Positions 16,869 to 26,603 of a DNA stretch of 64,000 nucleotides are shown here, in pieces. Source of the stretch: Aeromonas sanarellii. GTDB lineage: Bacteria; Pseudomonadota; Gammaproteobacteria; Enterobacterales; Aeromonadaceae. The notes under the pieces were generated by a model, which saw only the letters and a program-made list of their open reading frames with translations, made no database searches and was not told the DNA's origin. The DNA lies in the NCBI RefSeq assembly GCF_000820085.1, contig NZ_CDBN01000021.1, forward strand, positions 124,001 to 188,000, read 5' to 3'. Position 1 is the stretch's first letter. Every line of letters starts with the position of its first letter. The translations under genes and the position numbers were made by a program.

Positions 16869-17471
16869 ATGAAATTCAGTCCCCTGCTCGATGAGATGAT
16901 GAAGGCGCTGCAGGTCTTGCCGGGCGTGGGCCCGAAATCGGCCCAGCGCATGGCGTTCACCCTGCTCGAGCGCGAGCGCAGCGGCGGCCTGCGTCTCGCC
17001 TCCCTGCTCAATCGGGCGCTGACCGAGATCGGTCACTGCAGCCACTGCCGCACCTTTACCGAGAACGATCGCTGCGAGATCTGCGCGAACCCCAAGCGCG
17101 AGGAGAACGGCCTGCTGTGCGTGGTGGAGAGCCCGGCGGACGTGGCCGCCATCGAGCAGACCGGCCAGTTCTCAGGCCGCTACTTCGTGCTGATGGGGCA
17201 CCTGTCGCCGCTCGACGGCATAGGCCCGGAGGAGCTGGGGCTGGAGATCCTGGAGCGGCGCCTCAAGGATGAGCACATCAAGGAGCTGATCCTCGCCACC
17301 AACCCCACCATAGAAGGGGATGCCACCGCCTGGTATATCGCCGACATGGCCCGTGCCGCCGGGGTCGAGGTGAGCCGCATCGCCCACGGGGTGCCGGTGG
17401 GCGGGGAGCTGGAGCTGGTGGATGGCACCACGCTGTCGCACTCCCTGATGGGGCGCCAGCGTCTGAGCTGA
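16869..17471 (+). CDS. recR: Recombination mediator protein RecR
   Basis: 200 aa (E. coli 201). RecR works with RecO and RecF to load RecA on SSB-coated gaps. Visible features: helix-hairpin-helix [15 protein letters not shown] near residues 15-30, the zinc finger [16 protein letters not shown] near 57-72, and a Toprim domain [17 protein letters not shown] near 81 with [14 protein letters not shown]. The ATG at 16869 gives the normal N-terminus [15 protein letters not shown]. The usual upstream partners dnaX and ybaB are absent; a hydN remnant lies there. Confidence 0.96.
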   Translation: MKFSPLLDEMMKALQVLPGVGPKSAQRMAFTLLERERSGGLRLASLLNRALTEIGHCSHCRTFTENDRCEICANPKREENGLLCVVESPADVAAIEQTGQFSGRYFVLMGHLSPLDGIGPEELGLEILERRLKDEHIKELILATNPTIEGDATAWYIADMARAAGVEVSRIAHGVPVGGELELVDGTTLSHSLMGRQRLS

Positions 17472-17494
17472 AGACGCCACGAACCCCACCCCGG

Positions 17495-17656
17495 CTCTCC
17501 CTTTGGCAGGGGAGGGTGCAATGGATCTCACCCCACTCCTCCCCTTGGCAGGGGAGAGCAAGGCTGACCCCGCTATTGGCTCCACTCTCGATCCCAATCT
17601 GACCCTCCTCGCCAGATAGGGAACGACAGTGCACCTCCCCCTTATGAAGGGGGAGG
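17495..17656. repeat. Cluster of three C-rich/G-rich hairpins after recR
   Basis: Three hairpins: CTCCC..TTGGCA..GGGGAG at 17497-17514, TCCCC TTGGCA GGGGA at 17540-17555, and a perfect 10-bp stem CCTCCCCCTT/AAGGGGGAGG at 17634-17656 with loop ATG. The first two share the TTGGCAGGGGAG core and are direct repeats. No T-tracts follow. They look like interspersed intergenic palindromes and fill most of the recR-htpG gap (17472-17729). Confidence 0.6.
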
Positions 17657-17729
17657 CCGGGAGGGGGTTGCATGTGGGCCAAACAAGGGGCCGGTGTGCA
17701 AATTTGCTCTCAAGTTTGCACGCAAGCCC

Positions 17730-17757
17730 CTTGATATTTGAAAGGCCAACCCCATCT
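17730..17757 (+). promoter_or_regulatory. Heat-shock (sigma-32) promoter of htpG
   Basis: CTTGATA (17730-17736), 13 bases, then CCCCATCT (17750-17757). The sigma-32 consensus is CTTGAAA, 11-16 bases, CCCCATnT, so only one base of the -35 differs and the -10 is perfect. It lies 43 bp before the htpG ATG, the right place for htpG, a known heat-shock gene. Confidence 0.85.
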
Positions 17758-17799
17758 AGCTTGGGAATCTGTTCAACCCGACGTTTTGAGGATTGGTCG

Positions 17800-19713
17800 A
17801 TGACCCAAAGTGTTCACGCCGAAACCCACGGCTTTCAGACTGAAGTCAAACAATTGCTGAGCCTGATGGCTCACAGCCTCTACTCCAACAAAGAAGTATT
17901 CCTGCGCGAGCTGATCTCCAACGCCTCCGATGCGGCGGACAAGCTGCGCTTCAAGGCGCTTTCCGATGCCTCTTTGTTCGAAAACGACGGCCAGCTGCGC
18001 GTGCGACTGGTGGTGGACAAAGAGAACAAGACGTTGACCATTTCGGACAACGGCATCGGCATGACCCGTGACCAGGTGATCGAGCACCTGGGCACCATAG
18101 CGAAATCCGGCACCGCCGAATTCTTCAAGCACCTCTCCGGTGATCAGGGCAAGGACTCCCAGCTGATCGGTCAGTTCGGGGTGGGCTTCTACTCCGCCTT
18201 CATCGTGGCTGACAAGGTGACCGTGGTGTCCCGCGCCGCCGGCAGCGAGCCGGGTCAGGGCGTGCAGTGGGAATCCGAGGGGGAAGGCTCCTTCACCGTG
18301 GCCGACGTGACCAAAGAAGGCCGCGGCACCGACGTCATCCTGCACCTGCGCGCCGAGGAGGAGGAGTTCCTGGACGACTGGCGCCTGCGCTCCGTGGTCG
18401 CCAAGTATTCCGACCACATCAGCGTGCCGGTGGAGATGTATAAAGAGGGCACCCCGGATAGGGAAGAGGACGGTGAAACCATCGTTGGTACCCCGGGGGA
18501 GTGGGAGCAGGTCAACCGCGCCACCGCGCTCTGGACCCGCAACCCGAAGGACATCAAGGACGAGGAGTACCAGGAGTTCTACAAGCACGTCGCCCACGAC
18601 TTCGAGGATCCGCTGCTGTGGGGTCACAACCGGGTGGAAGGGGCCCAGGAGTACACCAGCCTGCTCTACATCCCGGCCCGCGCGCCGTTCGATCTCTACA
18701 ACCGCGAGCAGAAGCACGGCCTCAAGCTCTACGTGCAGCGCGTCTTCATCATGGACGACGCCGAGCAGTTCATGCCGACCTACCTGCGCTTCGTGAAAGG
18801 GGTGCTGGACTCCAACGATCTGCCGCTCAACGTCAGCCGCGAGATCCTGCAGGACAACAAGGTGACCGCTTCCCTGCGCAAGGCCTGCTCCAAGCGCGTG
18901 CTCACCATGCTGGCCAAGCTGGCCAAGGATGATGCCGAGAAGTACGCCAAGTTCTGGAGCGAGTTCGGCAATGTGCTCAAAGAAGGCCCGGCCGAGGATT
19001 ACGCGAACCGCGAAGAGATTGCCAAACTGCTGCGCTTCGCCAGCACCGCCGGCGAGGGCGAAGCCCAGACCGTCTCTCTCGAGGATTACGTTGGCCGCAT
19101 GAAGGAAGGCCAGCAGAAGATCTACTACATCACCGCCGACTCCTATGCCGCGGCCAAGAACAGCCCGCACCTCGAGATCTTCCGCAAGAAGGGCGTCGAA
19201 GTGCTGCTGATGTGGGAGCGCGTCGACGAGTGGCTGATGAGCCACCTCACCGAGTTCGACGGCAAGCAGCTGGTCTCCGTCACCCGTGGCGAGCTGGACC
19301 TCGGCGATCTGGAAGACGAGGCCGCCAAACAGGCGCAGGAGGAGGCTGAAAAAGCCAACGCCGGCCTGGTGGAGCGGGTCAAGAAGAGCCTCGGGGATGC
19401 GGTGAAAGAGGTGCGCGTCACCCACCGCCTGACCGACTCTCCGTCCTGCATCGTCACCGACGCCTACGGCATGAGCACCCAGATGATCAAGCTGATGCGC
19501 GCCGCCGGCCAGCCGGTGCCGGAGCAGAAGTACATCCTGGAGCTCAACCCCGACCACGCTCTGGTGAAGAAGCTCGGCACCATCGAAGACGACAGCCTGT
19601 TTGGCGAGTGGGTCGCCCTCCTGCATGAACAGGCCCAGCTGGCGGAGCAGGGCGGGCTGAACGACCCGGCGAGCTTCGTCTCCCGCATCAACCGTCTGCT
19701 GCTGCAGGCGTGA
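17800..19713 (+). CDS. htpG: Molecular chaperone HtpG (bacterial Hsp90)
   Basis: 637 aa ATP-dependent cytosolic chaperone. The GHKL N-domain shows [17 protein letters not shown] near residue 28, the ATP motifs DNGIGMT near 84 and [11 protein letters not shown] near 127; the middle domain has [13 protein letters not shown] sequence [20 protein letters not shown] near 330, and the C-terminal dimerisation domain ends INRLLLQA. The ATG at 17800 gives [20 protein letters not shown]; the longer upstream frame has no similarity and would pass through the sigma-32 promoter. Strong optimal-codon use suggests high expression. A terminator follows. Confidence 0.97.
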   Translation: MTQSVHAETHGFQTEVKQLLSLMAHSLYSNKEVFLRELISNASDAADKLRFKALSDASLFENDGQLRVRLVVDKENKTLTISDNGIGMTRDQVIEHLGTIAKSGTAEFFKHLSGDQGKDSQLIGQFGVGFYSAFIVADKVTVVSRAAGSEPGQGVQWESEGEGSFTVADVTKEGRGTDVILHLRAEEEEFLDDWRLRSVVAKYSDHISVPVEMYKEGTPDREEDGETIVGTPGEWEQVNRATALWTRNPKDIKDEEYQEFYKHVAHDFEDPLLWGHNRVEGAQEYTSLLYIPARAPFDLYNREQKHGLKLYVQRVFIMDDAEQFMPTYLRFVKGVLDSNDLPLNVSREILQDNKVTASLRKACSKRVLTMLAKLAKDDAEKYAKFWSEFGNVLKEGPAEDYANREEIAKLLRFASTAGEGEAQTVSLEDYVGRMKEGQQKIYYITADSYAAAKNSPHLEIFRKKGVEVLLMWERVDEWLMSHLTEFDGKQLVSVTRGELDLGDLEDEAAKQAQEEAEKANAGLVERVKKSLGDAVKEVRVTHRLTDSPSCIVTDAYGMSTQMIKLMRAAGQPVPEQKYILELNPDHALVKKLGTIEDDSLFGEWVALLHEQAQLAEQGGLNDPASFVSRINRLLLQA

Positions 19714-19727
19714 TCCCCTGACCCAAG

Positions 19728-19755
19728 GCCCACTGCATGCAGTGGGCTTTTTTTT
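19728..19755 (+). terminator. htpG terminator
   Basis: GCCCACTGCA (19728-19737) pairs with TGCAGTGGGC (19738-19747), followed by a run of eight T. The remaining gap to adk (19756-19997) has no gene; it should hold the adk promoter. Confidence 0.9.
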
Positions 19756-19973
19756 GTGGCCGACGCCGCCCCTGTGTGCGGGAGGAGGCGGCCCAGGGAT
19801 CGCTATTGCCCGCTTCGGGTGAGTGCTGCATTTTCAATCATTTTTCGGTGTTGTCGTCTGCGTCTTTGGTCGCAGAGACGGGGCGGGATGGTGGTGATAA
19901 TCTGGCCACTCACACGGGGCGAGCTTGTTAATACGGGCGAAAACGTGTAGTTTTTTGCCTTCTCAAGAATTGA

Positions 19974-20642
<669 letters not shown>

Positions 20643-20694
20643 GCCCGCCATTGCCATAGCCCCCAAGGGGCCAGCGGCAATGCGCCATTGAGAC

Positions 20695-20718
20695 AAGGGC
20701 CCGGCATGGGCCCTTTCT
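20695..20718 (+). terminator. adk terminator
   Basis: AAGGGCCC (20695-20702) pairs with GGGCCCTT (20708-20715) around GGCAT, then TT and C. It lies in the adk-hemH gap, so hemH probably has its own promoter or relies on read-through. Confidence 0.65.
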
Positions 20719-20756
20719 TGCATTCAGACATCGCAACAGAAAGACAGGGAGCAAAC

Positions 20757-21731
20757 GTGACCACGAAAACCGGGATCTTGCTGGTCAATCTGGGTACCCC
20801 AGCCGCGCCCACCACGGCCGCCGTCAAGGCGTTTCTCAGCCAGTTTCTGCACGATCAGCGGGTCGTCGACCTGCCGCGCTACCTCTGGTGCCCCCTGCTC
20901 CACTTCATCATATTGCCGACGCGCTCCCCCAAGGTGGCCAGACTCTATCGGCAGGTGTGGACAGAGCAGGGCTCGCCCCTGATGGTGATAAGCCAGCAGC
21001 AGCGCGCGGCCCTGGAGCAGGAGCTCAAGCGGGAAGGGGTCGAGGTGCCGGTGGCGCTGGCCATGACCTATGGCTCCCCCTCCCTGGACGAGGGCTGGCA
21101 GGCCCTCAAGGCCCAGGGGGTCAACCGGGTGATCCTGTTGCCGCTCTATCCCCAGTATTCGGTCAGTACCACAGCCTCAGTGTTCGATGCCTGGGCCAGG
21201 GCGATGAAGCAGGAGCGCAACCTGCCGGTGGTGCGGCTCATCCGCGATTACCACGCCCACCCGGAGTACATCCAGGCCCTGGCCATGAGCGTGCGTCGCC
21301 ACTGGGAGCAGCACGGCCAGGGGGAGCATCTGCTGATGTCCTTCCACGGCATTCCCGAACGCTACGAGCGGGAAGGGGATCCCTATGGTCATCAGTGCAG
21401 GCGCACCGCCGCCCTGCTGGCGGAGGCTCTGGGGCTGGCCCCGGAGCAGTGGACCGCGAGCTTCCAGTCCCGCTTCGGCAAGGAGGAGTGGCTCAAGCCC
21501 TACACGGACCTGACGGTGGCGGGATTGCCCGCCCGCGGCGTCAAGCGGCTCGATGTGATCTGCCCGGCCTTCTCGGCGGATTGCCTCGAGACCCTGGAGG
21601 AGATCCAGGTGCAGAACCGGGAGATCTTCATGGACGCCGGTGGCGAGCAGTTTGAATACATCCCGGCCCTCAATAGCGATCAGGCCCACATCCGCATGAT
21701 GGTGTCGCTGATCTGCCGCGAGCTGGCGTGA
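20757..21731 (+). CDS. hemH: Ferrochelatase
   Basis: 324 aa; inserts Fe2+ into protoporphyrin IX, the last step of haem synthesis, at the membrane surface. The start is GTG at 20757, preceded by CAGGGAGC, giving the usual VTTKTGILLVNLGTP; an upstream in-frame ATG at 20706 would run through the adk terminator. The family signature LLMSFHGIPERY is near residue 191 with the catalytic His, and CPAFSADCLETLEE near 265 carries the conserved E. The length matches the E. coli enzyme (320). Confidence 0.95.
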   Translation: MTTKTGILLVNLGTPAAPTTAAVKAFLSQFLHDQRVVDLPRYLWCPLLHFIILPTRSPKVARLYRQVWTEQGSPLMVISQQQRAALEQELKREGVEVPVALAMTYGSPSLDEGWQALKAQGVNRVILLPLYPQYSVSTTASVFDAWARAMKQERNLPVVRLIRDYHAHPEYIQALAMSVRRHWEQHGQGEHLLMSFHGIPERYEREGDPYGHQCRRTAALLAEALGLAPEQWTASFQSRFGKEEWLKPYTDLTVAGLPARGVKRLDVICPAFSADCLETLEEIQVQNREIFMDAGGEQFEYIPALNSDQAHIRMMVSLICRELA

Positions 21732-21798
21732 TGATTGTCTGCATCCGGCCGCGTTCAGGACGGCGGATGCCCGGGTTTCACGATAAAGGAGTGTCTTG

Positions 21799-22191
21799 AT
21801 GATGCATATCACGCTGATCTACGCCGGCCTGCTCGGGCTCTTGTTCCTGCTGCTCTCGTTCTGGGTGGTCAAGCGCCGCGCCCAGTTCAGGGTGATGATA
21901 GGGGAAGGGGAGGCACCCGAGATGCTCGCCGCCATCCGCGCCCACGGCAACTTCGCCGAGTACGTGCCCCTCACCCTGCTGCTGATGGCCCTGTGCGAGC
22001 TGGCGGGCGTCGGGGTCTTCTGGCTGCACCTCGGCGGTGTCTTGCTGCTGGTGGGGCGCATCCTGCACGCCATCGGCATCCAGATCCCCAGGGCCCCCAA
22101 CAAGCCGCGCCTCTTCGGCACCCTCTTCTTCTGGCTGTCGCTGGGGATCTTCTCGGTGCTGGCCCTGGTACAGGGACTCTCGCAAAGCTGA
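21799..22191 (+). CDS. MAPEG-family inner-membrane protein
   Basis: 130 aa with four predicted membrane helices, in the MAPEG superfamily (glutathione/eicosanoid metabolism-like proteins, YecN-type in bacteria). Marks are RAHGNFAEYVPLTLLLMALCEL near residues 40-60, with the conserved N-x-x-E-Y-V-P core, and GRILHAIGI near 85. A ribosome site (AAAGGAG) precedes; two adjacent ATGs and a TTG exist and I take the first ATG. The enzymatic activity is unknown. It follows hemH by 67 bp and has its own terminator. Confidence 0.8.
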   Translation: MMHITLIYAGLLGLLFLLLSFWVVKRRAQFRVMIGEGEAPEMLAAIRAHGNFAEYVPLTLLLMALCELAGVGVFWLHLGGVLLLVGRILHAIGIQIPRAPNKPRLFGTLFFWLSLGIFSVLALVQGLSQS

Positions 22192-22203
22192 ATGTCACCC
22201 CGC

Positions 22204-22233
22204 AAAACCACCCCGTCACGGGGTGGTTTTTTT
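22204..22233 (+). terminator. Terminator after the MAPEG gene
   Basis: AAAACCACCCCG and CGGGGTGGTTTT form a perfect stem around TCA at 22204-22231, ending in seven T. Bidirectional in form. Confidence 0.9.
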
Positions 22234-22367
22234 GAGGGCGAAAGATCAAACGTTTGCCCCGCAACCCCTTGTCTATACTGACCTCAAAATTCAATCGTGC
22301 GACTTTTCGGCGTGGTGGATTGTGTTAAAATCCCGCCCCTCTTTTCCCCAGAGCACAGAACATCGCC

Positions 22368-23672
22368 ATGAAATTTCCCGGTCAGCGCAAGTCCAAACAC
22401 TACTTCCCGGTCGACAGACGGGATCCCCTGATCCCGCAGAGCTCCCAGCTCACCGAACTGGGCAAGGCCTATGTGGTGGGCATCGATCAGACTCTGGTGG
22501 ACATCGAAGCCCATGTGGACGAGGACTTCCTGAACCGGTACGGCCTGAGCAAGGGTCACTCCATGCTCATCTCCGACGAGGTGGCCGAACAGGTCTACAA
22601 CGAGCTCAAGGCCAACAACATGGTGGTGAGCGAGTTTGCCGGCGGCACCATAGGCAACACCATGCACAACTACTCCGTGCTGGCGGATTCCCACTCCATC
22701 CTGCTCGGGGTCATGAGCCAGGACATCCGCATCGGCAGCTACGCCTACCGCTATCTGTGCAACACCTCGTCCCGGGTCAACCTGGACTACCTGCAGCCGG
22801 TGGACGGCCCGGTCGGTCGCTGCTTCACCTTCATCACCGAAGGGGGGGAGCGCAGCTTTGGCATCAACGCCGGCAAGATGGACCACCTGGACGTGGACCA
22901 CATCCCCGAGTCCATCATCAAGGAGGCCTCGGCCCTGGTGATCACCGCCTACCTGGTGCGCGGCGCCGACGGCACCCCCATGAAGGAGGCCGCCATGGCC
23001 GCCGTGCGCTATGCCCGCGAGGCCGGCGTGCCCGTGGTGCTGACCCTGGGCACCCGCTTCGTCATCGACGAGAATCCCCAGTGGTGGCGCGACTTCATCA
23101 GCGAGAACGTGACCGTGCTCGCCATGAACGAGGACGAGGCGGAGGCCCTGACCGGGATCAAGGATCCGCTCGGCGCGGCCGACAAGGCGCTGGACTGGGC
23201 GGACATGGTGCTCTGCACCGCCGGCCCCATCGGCCTCTACATGGCGAGCTACACCGACGAGGACTACAAGCGCGAGACCACCCACACCCTGCTGCCCGGC
23301 GTCATCCCCGAGTTCAACATGTACGAGTTCAGCCGCCCCATGGCCCGGGACAAGTGCCGCAAGCCGGCGCGGATCTACTCCCATATCTCCCCCTACATGG
23401 GCGGCCCGGAGAAGATCAAGAACACCAACGGCGCCGGTGACGGGGCGCTCTCCGCGGTGCTGCACGACATGGTGGCCAACGCCTACCACCGCATGAACGT
23501 GCCGAACTCCGCCAAGCACCTCTCCGAGTTCCTCACCTACTCCTCTCTGGCTCAGGTGTGCAAGTACGCCAACCGGGTCAGCTACGAGGTGCTGGCCCAG
23601 AGCAGCCCGCGCCTCTCCCGGGGCCTGCCCGAGAAGGAAGACAGCCTGGAAGAGGTGTACTGGGAGCGCTGA
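22368..23672 (+). CDS. gsk: Inosine-guanosine kinase
   Basis: 434 aa PfkB/ribokinase-family kinase that phosphorylates inosine and guanosine in purine salvage. It follows E. coli Gsk (434 aa) almost word for word: MKFPGQRKSKHYFPV at the start, GIDQTLVDIEA near 42, GGTIGNTMHNYSVLAD near 89, and the catalytic NTNGAGDGALSA near 349 with the anion-hole GAGD. Close to hemH in the same gene order as in enteric bacteria. A terminator follows. Confidence 0.96.
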   Translation: MKFPGQRKSKHYFPVDRRDPLIPQSSQLTELGKAYVVGIDQTLVDIEAHVDEDFLNRYGLSKGHSMLISDEVAEQVYNELKANNMVVSEFAGGTIGNTMHNYSVLADSHSILLGVMSQDIRIGSYAYRYLCNTSSRVNLDYLQPVDGPVGRCFTFITEGGERSFGINAGKMDHLDVDHIPESIIKEASALVITAYLVRGADGTPMKEAAMAAVRYAREAGVPVVLTLGTRFVIDENPQWWRDFISENVTVLAMNEDEAEALTGIKDPLGAADKALDWADMVLCTAGPIGLYMASYTDEDYKRETTHTLLPGVIPEFNMYEFSRPMARDKCRKPARIYSHISPYMGGPEKIKNTNGAGDGALSAVLHDMVANAYHRMNVPNSAKHLSEFLTYSSLAQVCKYANRVSYEVLAQSSPRLSRGLPEKEDSLEEVYWER

Positions 23673-23698
23673 TGGCGTCGGCCGGTCATGAAGCCAAG

Positions 23699-23723
23699 AG
23701 GGTGCCATCAGGCACCCTTTCTT
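23699..23723 (+). terminator. gsk terminator
   Basis: AGGGTGCC (23699-23706) pairs with GGCACCCT (23711-23718) around ATCA, followed by TTCTT and a further T-rich run. Confidence 0.8.
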
Positions 23724-23834
23724 ATTTTTGGGCTGGATCATGTTTTTGGCATCGCTTTTGCCTGCATCGTGGACAGTCCGCGCCCCGGCGACATACCTTG
23801 TGTTAACGACATGTAGCGGATGCGGGGTGAGGGT

Positions 23835-25463
23835 ATGTTGAGACAATGGAGTATCGGGCGGCGCCTGTCGCTGGTGACCCTGATGGTGCTGGCGCTGCTG
23901 GGACTGCTGCTGTTCTTCTCCCTGCAGGCCTATCACCAGGGGCTGATGGGGGAGAAGAGCCGCCAGACCCGGGCCCAGGTCGAGACCGCCTACAGCCTGG
24001 TGGCGGGACTGGAGGCCAGAGTGCGCAAGGGGGAGCTGGACGAGGCGAGCGCCAAGGCCGAGGCGCTGGCGCTGCTCAGGGGGCTGCGCTATGGCGAGGA
24101 GGACTACTTCTGGATCAACGACAGCCACCCCACCATGGTGATGCACCCCATGAAGCCCGAGCTGGACGGCAAGGATCTCTCCGGGGTGGAGGACAAGCAG
24201 GGGCTCAGGCTGTTCGTCGCCTTCGCCGATCTGGCGAGGGCGCAGGGGGCGGGGGAGGTCGCCTACTACTGGCCCAAGCCCGGGGTGGACGAGCCGGTGC
24301 GCAAGATCTCCTACATCAAGCGCTTCGCCCCCTGGGACTGGATCATCGGCACCGGCGTCTATGTGGACGACGTCGAGGCCCAGTACCAGGAGGTGCTGCG
24401 CACCCTGCTCGGCATAGGGCTGGTGCTGGCCGTTCTGCTGTTTGCCGTGGTCGGCCTCATCGTGCGCAGCATCGTCGTGCCGCTCTCCCAGTCGGTCTCG
24501 GCCCTTGGCAACATCGCCAGGGGGGAGGGGGACCTGAGGTTTCGTCTGCCTGAGTCGGGGCGGGACGAGCTGAGCCAGCTCAGCGTCAACTTCAACCTCT
24601 TCGCCGGCCAGATGGCGCAACTGGTGGCACGCAGCCAGCAGATCGCGAGCCAGAACCGGGAGCAGGCCCATCAACTGGAGCGGATCGTCGATCGCACCGG
24701 CGCCATCGTCACCGGCCAGGAGCAGGATACCCTGAGGGTGGCCAGCGCCATGGAACAGATGACGGTGAGCAGTCGCGAGGTGGGCCAGCACGCGGCCCAG
24801 GCCGCCGAGGCGGCGGACTCCGCGCTCAATCTGGCCCAGCATGGCCGCCAGGTGGTGGCCCAGACCCGGGAGACCATCCGCCAGCTGGCGGACGAGATGG
24901 TGGAGACGGTGCAGGCGGTGAGCCGGCTGGAGCAGGAGACCCAGCAGATTGGCTCCGTGCTCGACGTGATCCGCGGGGTGGCGGAGCAGACCAACCTGCT
25001 GGCCCTCAACGCCGCCATCGAGGCCGCCCGGGCCGGCGAACAGGGGCGCGGCTTTGCCGTGGTCGCCGACGAGGTGCGCACCCTGGCGACCCGCACCCAC
25101 AGCTCCACCGACGAGATCCGGCAGATGATACAGCGGCTGCAGGAGGGGGCGGGCAAGGTGGTCGGCGGGATCACCCAGTTGCAGCAGCTCTCCCGCTCGA
25201 CCGCCGACCGGGCCGGTGATGCGGACGCCGCCATCCATGCCATCGATGGATCCGTGCACACCATCACCGCCATGAATGGACAGATCGCCACGGCGGCGGC
25301 CGAGCAGAGCCGGGCGGCGGAGGAGATCAACCAGCGGCTGGTGGCCATCACCCAGCTGGCGGCGGATGCCCTGGCCCAGAACCGCCTGACCGAGCAGGCG
25401 TCCGGGCAACTGGCGCTCGCCTGCGACGAATTGAGCGCCCTGGTGGCGCAATATCGCATCTGA
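23835..25463 (+). CDS. Methyl-accepting chemotaxis protein with periplasmic single Cache domain
   Basis: About 542 aa transmembrane chemoreceptor. TM1 is near residues 14-32, followed by a periplasmic sCache_2 sensor with the hallmark [19 protein letters not shown] near 87-105 and [13 protein letters not shown] near 172; TM2 is near 198-220, then HAMP ([20 protein letters not shown]) and the cytoplasmic signalling domain with the hairpin tip [20 protein letters not shown] near 386. No C-terminal CheR tether (NWETF type) is seen. The ligand is unknown; sCache_2 receptors often bind small organic acids. The start at 23835 is the second of two in-frame ATGs (other at 23820). Confidence 0.92.
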   Translation: MLRQWSIGRRLSLVTLMVLALLGLLLFFSLQAYHQGLMGEKSRQTRAQVETAYSLVAGLEARVRKGELDEASAKAEALALLRGLRYGEEDYFWINDSHPTMVMHPMKPELDGKDLSGVEDKQGLRLFVAFADLARAQGAGEVAYYWPKPGVDEPVRKISYIKRFAPWDWIIGTGVYVDDVEAQYQEVLRTLLGIGLVLAVLLFAVVGLIVRSIVVPLSQSVSALGNIARGEGDLRFRLPESGRDELSQLSVNFNLFAGQMAQLVARSQQIASQNREQAHQLERIVDRTGAIVTGQEQDTLRVASAMEQMTVSSREVGQHAAQAAEAADSALNLAQHGRQVVAQTRETIRQLADEMVETVQAVSRLEQETQQIGSVLDVIRGVAEQTNLLALNAAIEAARAGEQGRGFAVVADEVRTLATRTHSSTDEIRQMIQRLQEGAGKVVGGITQLQQLSRSTADRAGDADAAIHAIDGSVHTITAMNGQIATAAAEQSRAAEEINQRLVAITQLAADALAQNRLTEQASGQLALACDELSALVAQYRI

Positions 25464-25587
25464 CGGCGTTTATCCCTGTCTTTTTGGGGATAAGGCTTGA
25501 GTCTGGGGGGCTTTTGGGACACCATCAGCCCCATTCTCGGCCAGCCCTGGCCGACTGCCTGCCATTGCTTTGCAAGAGAGAGACCCC

Positions 25588-25950
25588 ATGAGCAAACTAA
25601 CTGACAATCTTGACGCCAATTTCCAGCTGTTCATCGAAGAAGTCCGCGAGTCGGGTCAGGTGTGGGGTCTGCGCTACGGTGAAGACTGGGTGGTGTGCCG
25701 CTCCGCCGAGTTCGAGGACGCCGACGTCATGCCGCTCTGGTCCGCGGAGGCCGATGCCCGTCTGCACTGCGTGGACGAGTGGGCGGATTACGAGCCCGAG
25801 GTGATCGAGCTGGAAGAGTTTCTCGACATCTGGATCAACGATCTGGACGAGGACGACGTGCTGGTCGGCCCGAACTGGAACGCCGATCTGGAAGGCCAGG
25901 AGCTCGAGCCCATCGAGCTGGCCAAGGCGCTGGTCGAGCTGGACGCCTGA
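25588..25950 (+). CDS. DUF2750 domain protein
   Basis: 120 aa, strongly acidic, cytoplasmic. The layout fits DUF2750: an N-terminal helix LDANFQLFIEEVRESGQVWG, the core GEDWVVCRSAEFEDADVMPL near residue 35, and EVIELEEFLDIWINDLDEDD near 70-90. The function of the family is unknown. The ATG at 25588 is preceded by AGAGAGAG. It stands alone with a terminator behind it. Confidence 0.8.
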   Translation: MSKLTDNLDANFQLFIEEVRESGQVWGLRYGEDWVVCRSAEFEDADVMPLWSAEADARLHCVDEWADYEPEVIELEEFLDIWINDLDEDDVLVGPNWNADLEGQELEPIELAKALVELDA

Positions 25951-25983
25951 GTCCGCCCCGGCGACAGCCCTGTCCATCCCCAG

Positions 25984-26014
25984 AAACCGGTTCCCGCGAG
26001 GGACCGGTTTTTTT
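25984..26014 (+). terminator. Terminator after the DUF2750 gene
   Basis: AAACCGGTTCCC and GGGACCGGTTT pair with one bulged base around GCGA, followed by seven T. Confidence 0.9.
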
Positions 26015-26108
26015 ATGCTGGGCCCTGAACCCGGCTGAAAAGGCGTTTTGGCTTTGCACCCGCTCCCCCGATGGGTCATCATGATCCCTTTGCCGATCGG
26101 GAGATGAC

Positions 26109-26603
26109 ATGTTTGTCTTTGACGTGACCACACGAGCGGGGGCGCAGGCGCAGATCCGGGTGCAGGCGCTGGACTGGGGCCAGAGCGGCCCGGTGAGCTT
26201 CCAGTGCGACAACGACGAGCTGGCCCTGGTGCTGCTGACCGGCTGTCGCTGCGATGCGGTGGGTTACTTCAACCTGCTGGGGGGCTGCAAGCCGCTTTAT
26301 GTGGAGCAGTGGCTCGCCTACCTGCAGGAGCGCGGCCATCTCGACAAGCAGAGTTGCCGGCTGGAGAGCCCGTCCCAGGAGGACTATCTGGCCAAGGTCG
26401 GGCTGGATGACGAGGAGCTCAATGCCCTGCTCGGCCAAGTCTACAAGGTGGCCGGGTTCAACCGTCTGCAGATCAACCGTTACCTCAAGCATCGCCACAA
26501 CCCGACCATGCTGGCGACCCGTTACGACCAGAAGGAGCTGGAGCGCTATCGCCAGCTCAACGACATCATTCTGACCCTGTTGAAGCTGAAACGCTCTCCG
26601 TGA
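26109..26603 (+). CDS. Conserved-looking hypothetical protein
   Basis: 164 aa, cytoplasmic; family not recognised. It is supported as a gene by neighbour-like codon use, a GGAGAT ribosome site 4-9 bases before the ATG, and a plausible globular sequence. Visible features are two Cys-rich spots (TGCRCDAVGYFNLLGGC near residues 39-55) and a helical C-terminal half (VYKVAGFNRLQINRYLKHRH, ERYRQLNDIILTLLKLKR). Its last 38 bases overlap, tail to tail, the GGDEF-EAL gene on the other strand. Confidence 0.65.
   Translation: MFVFDVTTRAGAQAQIRVQALDWGQSGPVSFQCDNDELALVLLTGCRCDAVGYFNLLGGCKPLYVEQWLAYLQERGHLDKQSCRLESPSQEDYLAKVGLDDEELNALLGQVYKVAGFNRLQINRYLKHRHNPTMLATRYDQKELERYRQLNDIILTLLKLKRSP

Noticed and set aside
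22284..25451. Very long open frame (over 1000 codons) on the - strand across gsk and the chemoreceptor
   Set aside because: It is the antisense shadow of two well-supported genes in high-GC DNA; its translation is His/Gln/Gly-rich low complexity with no motif.
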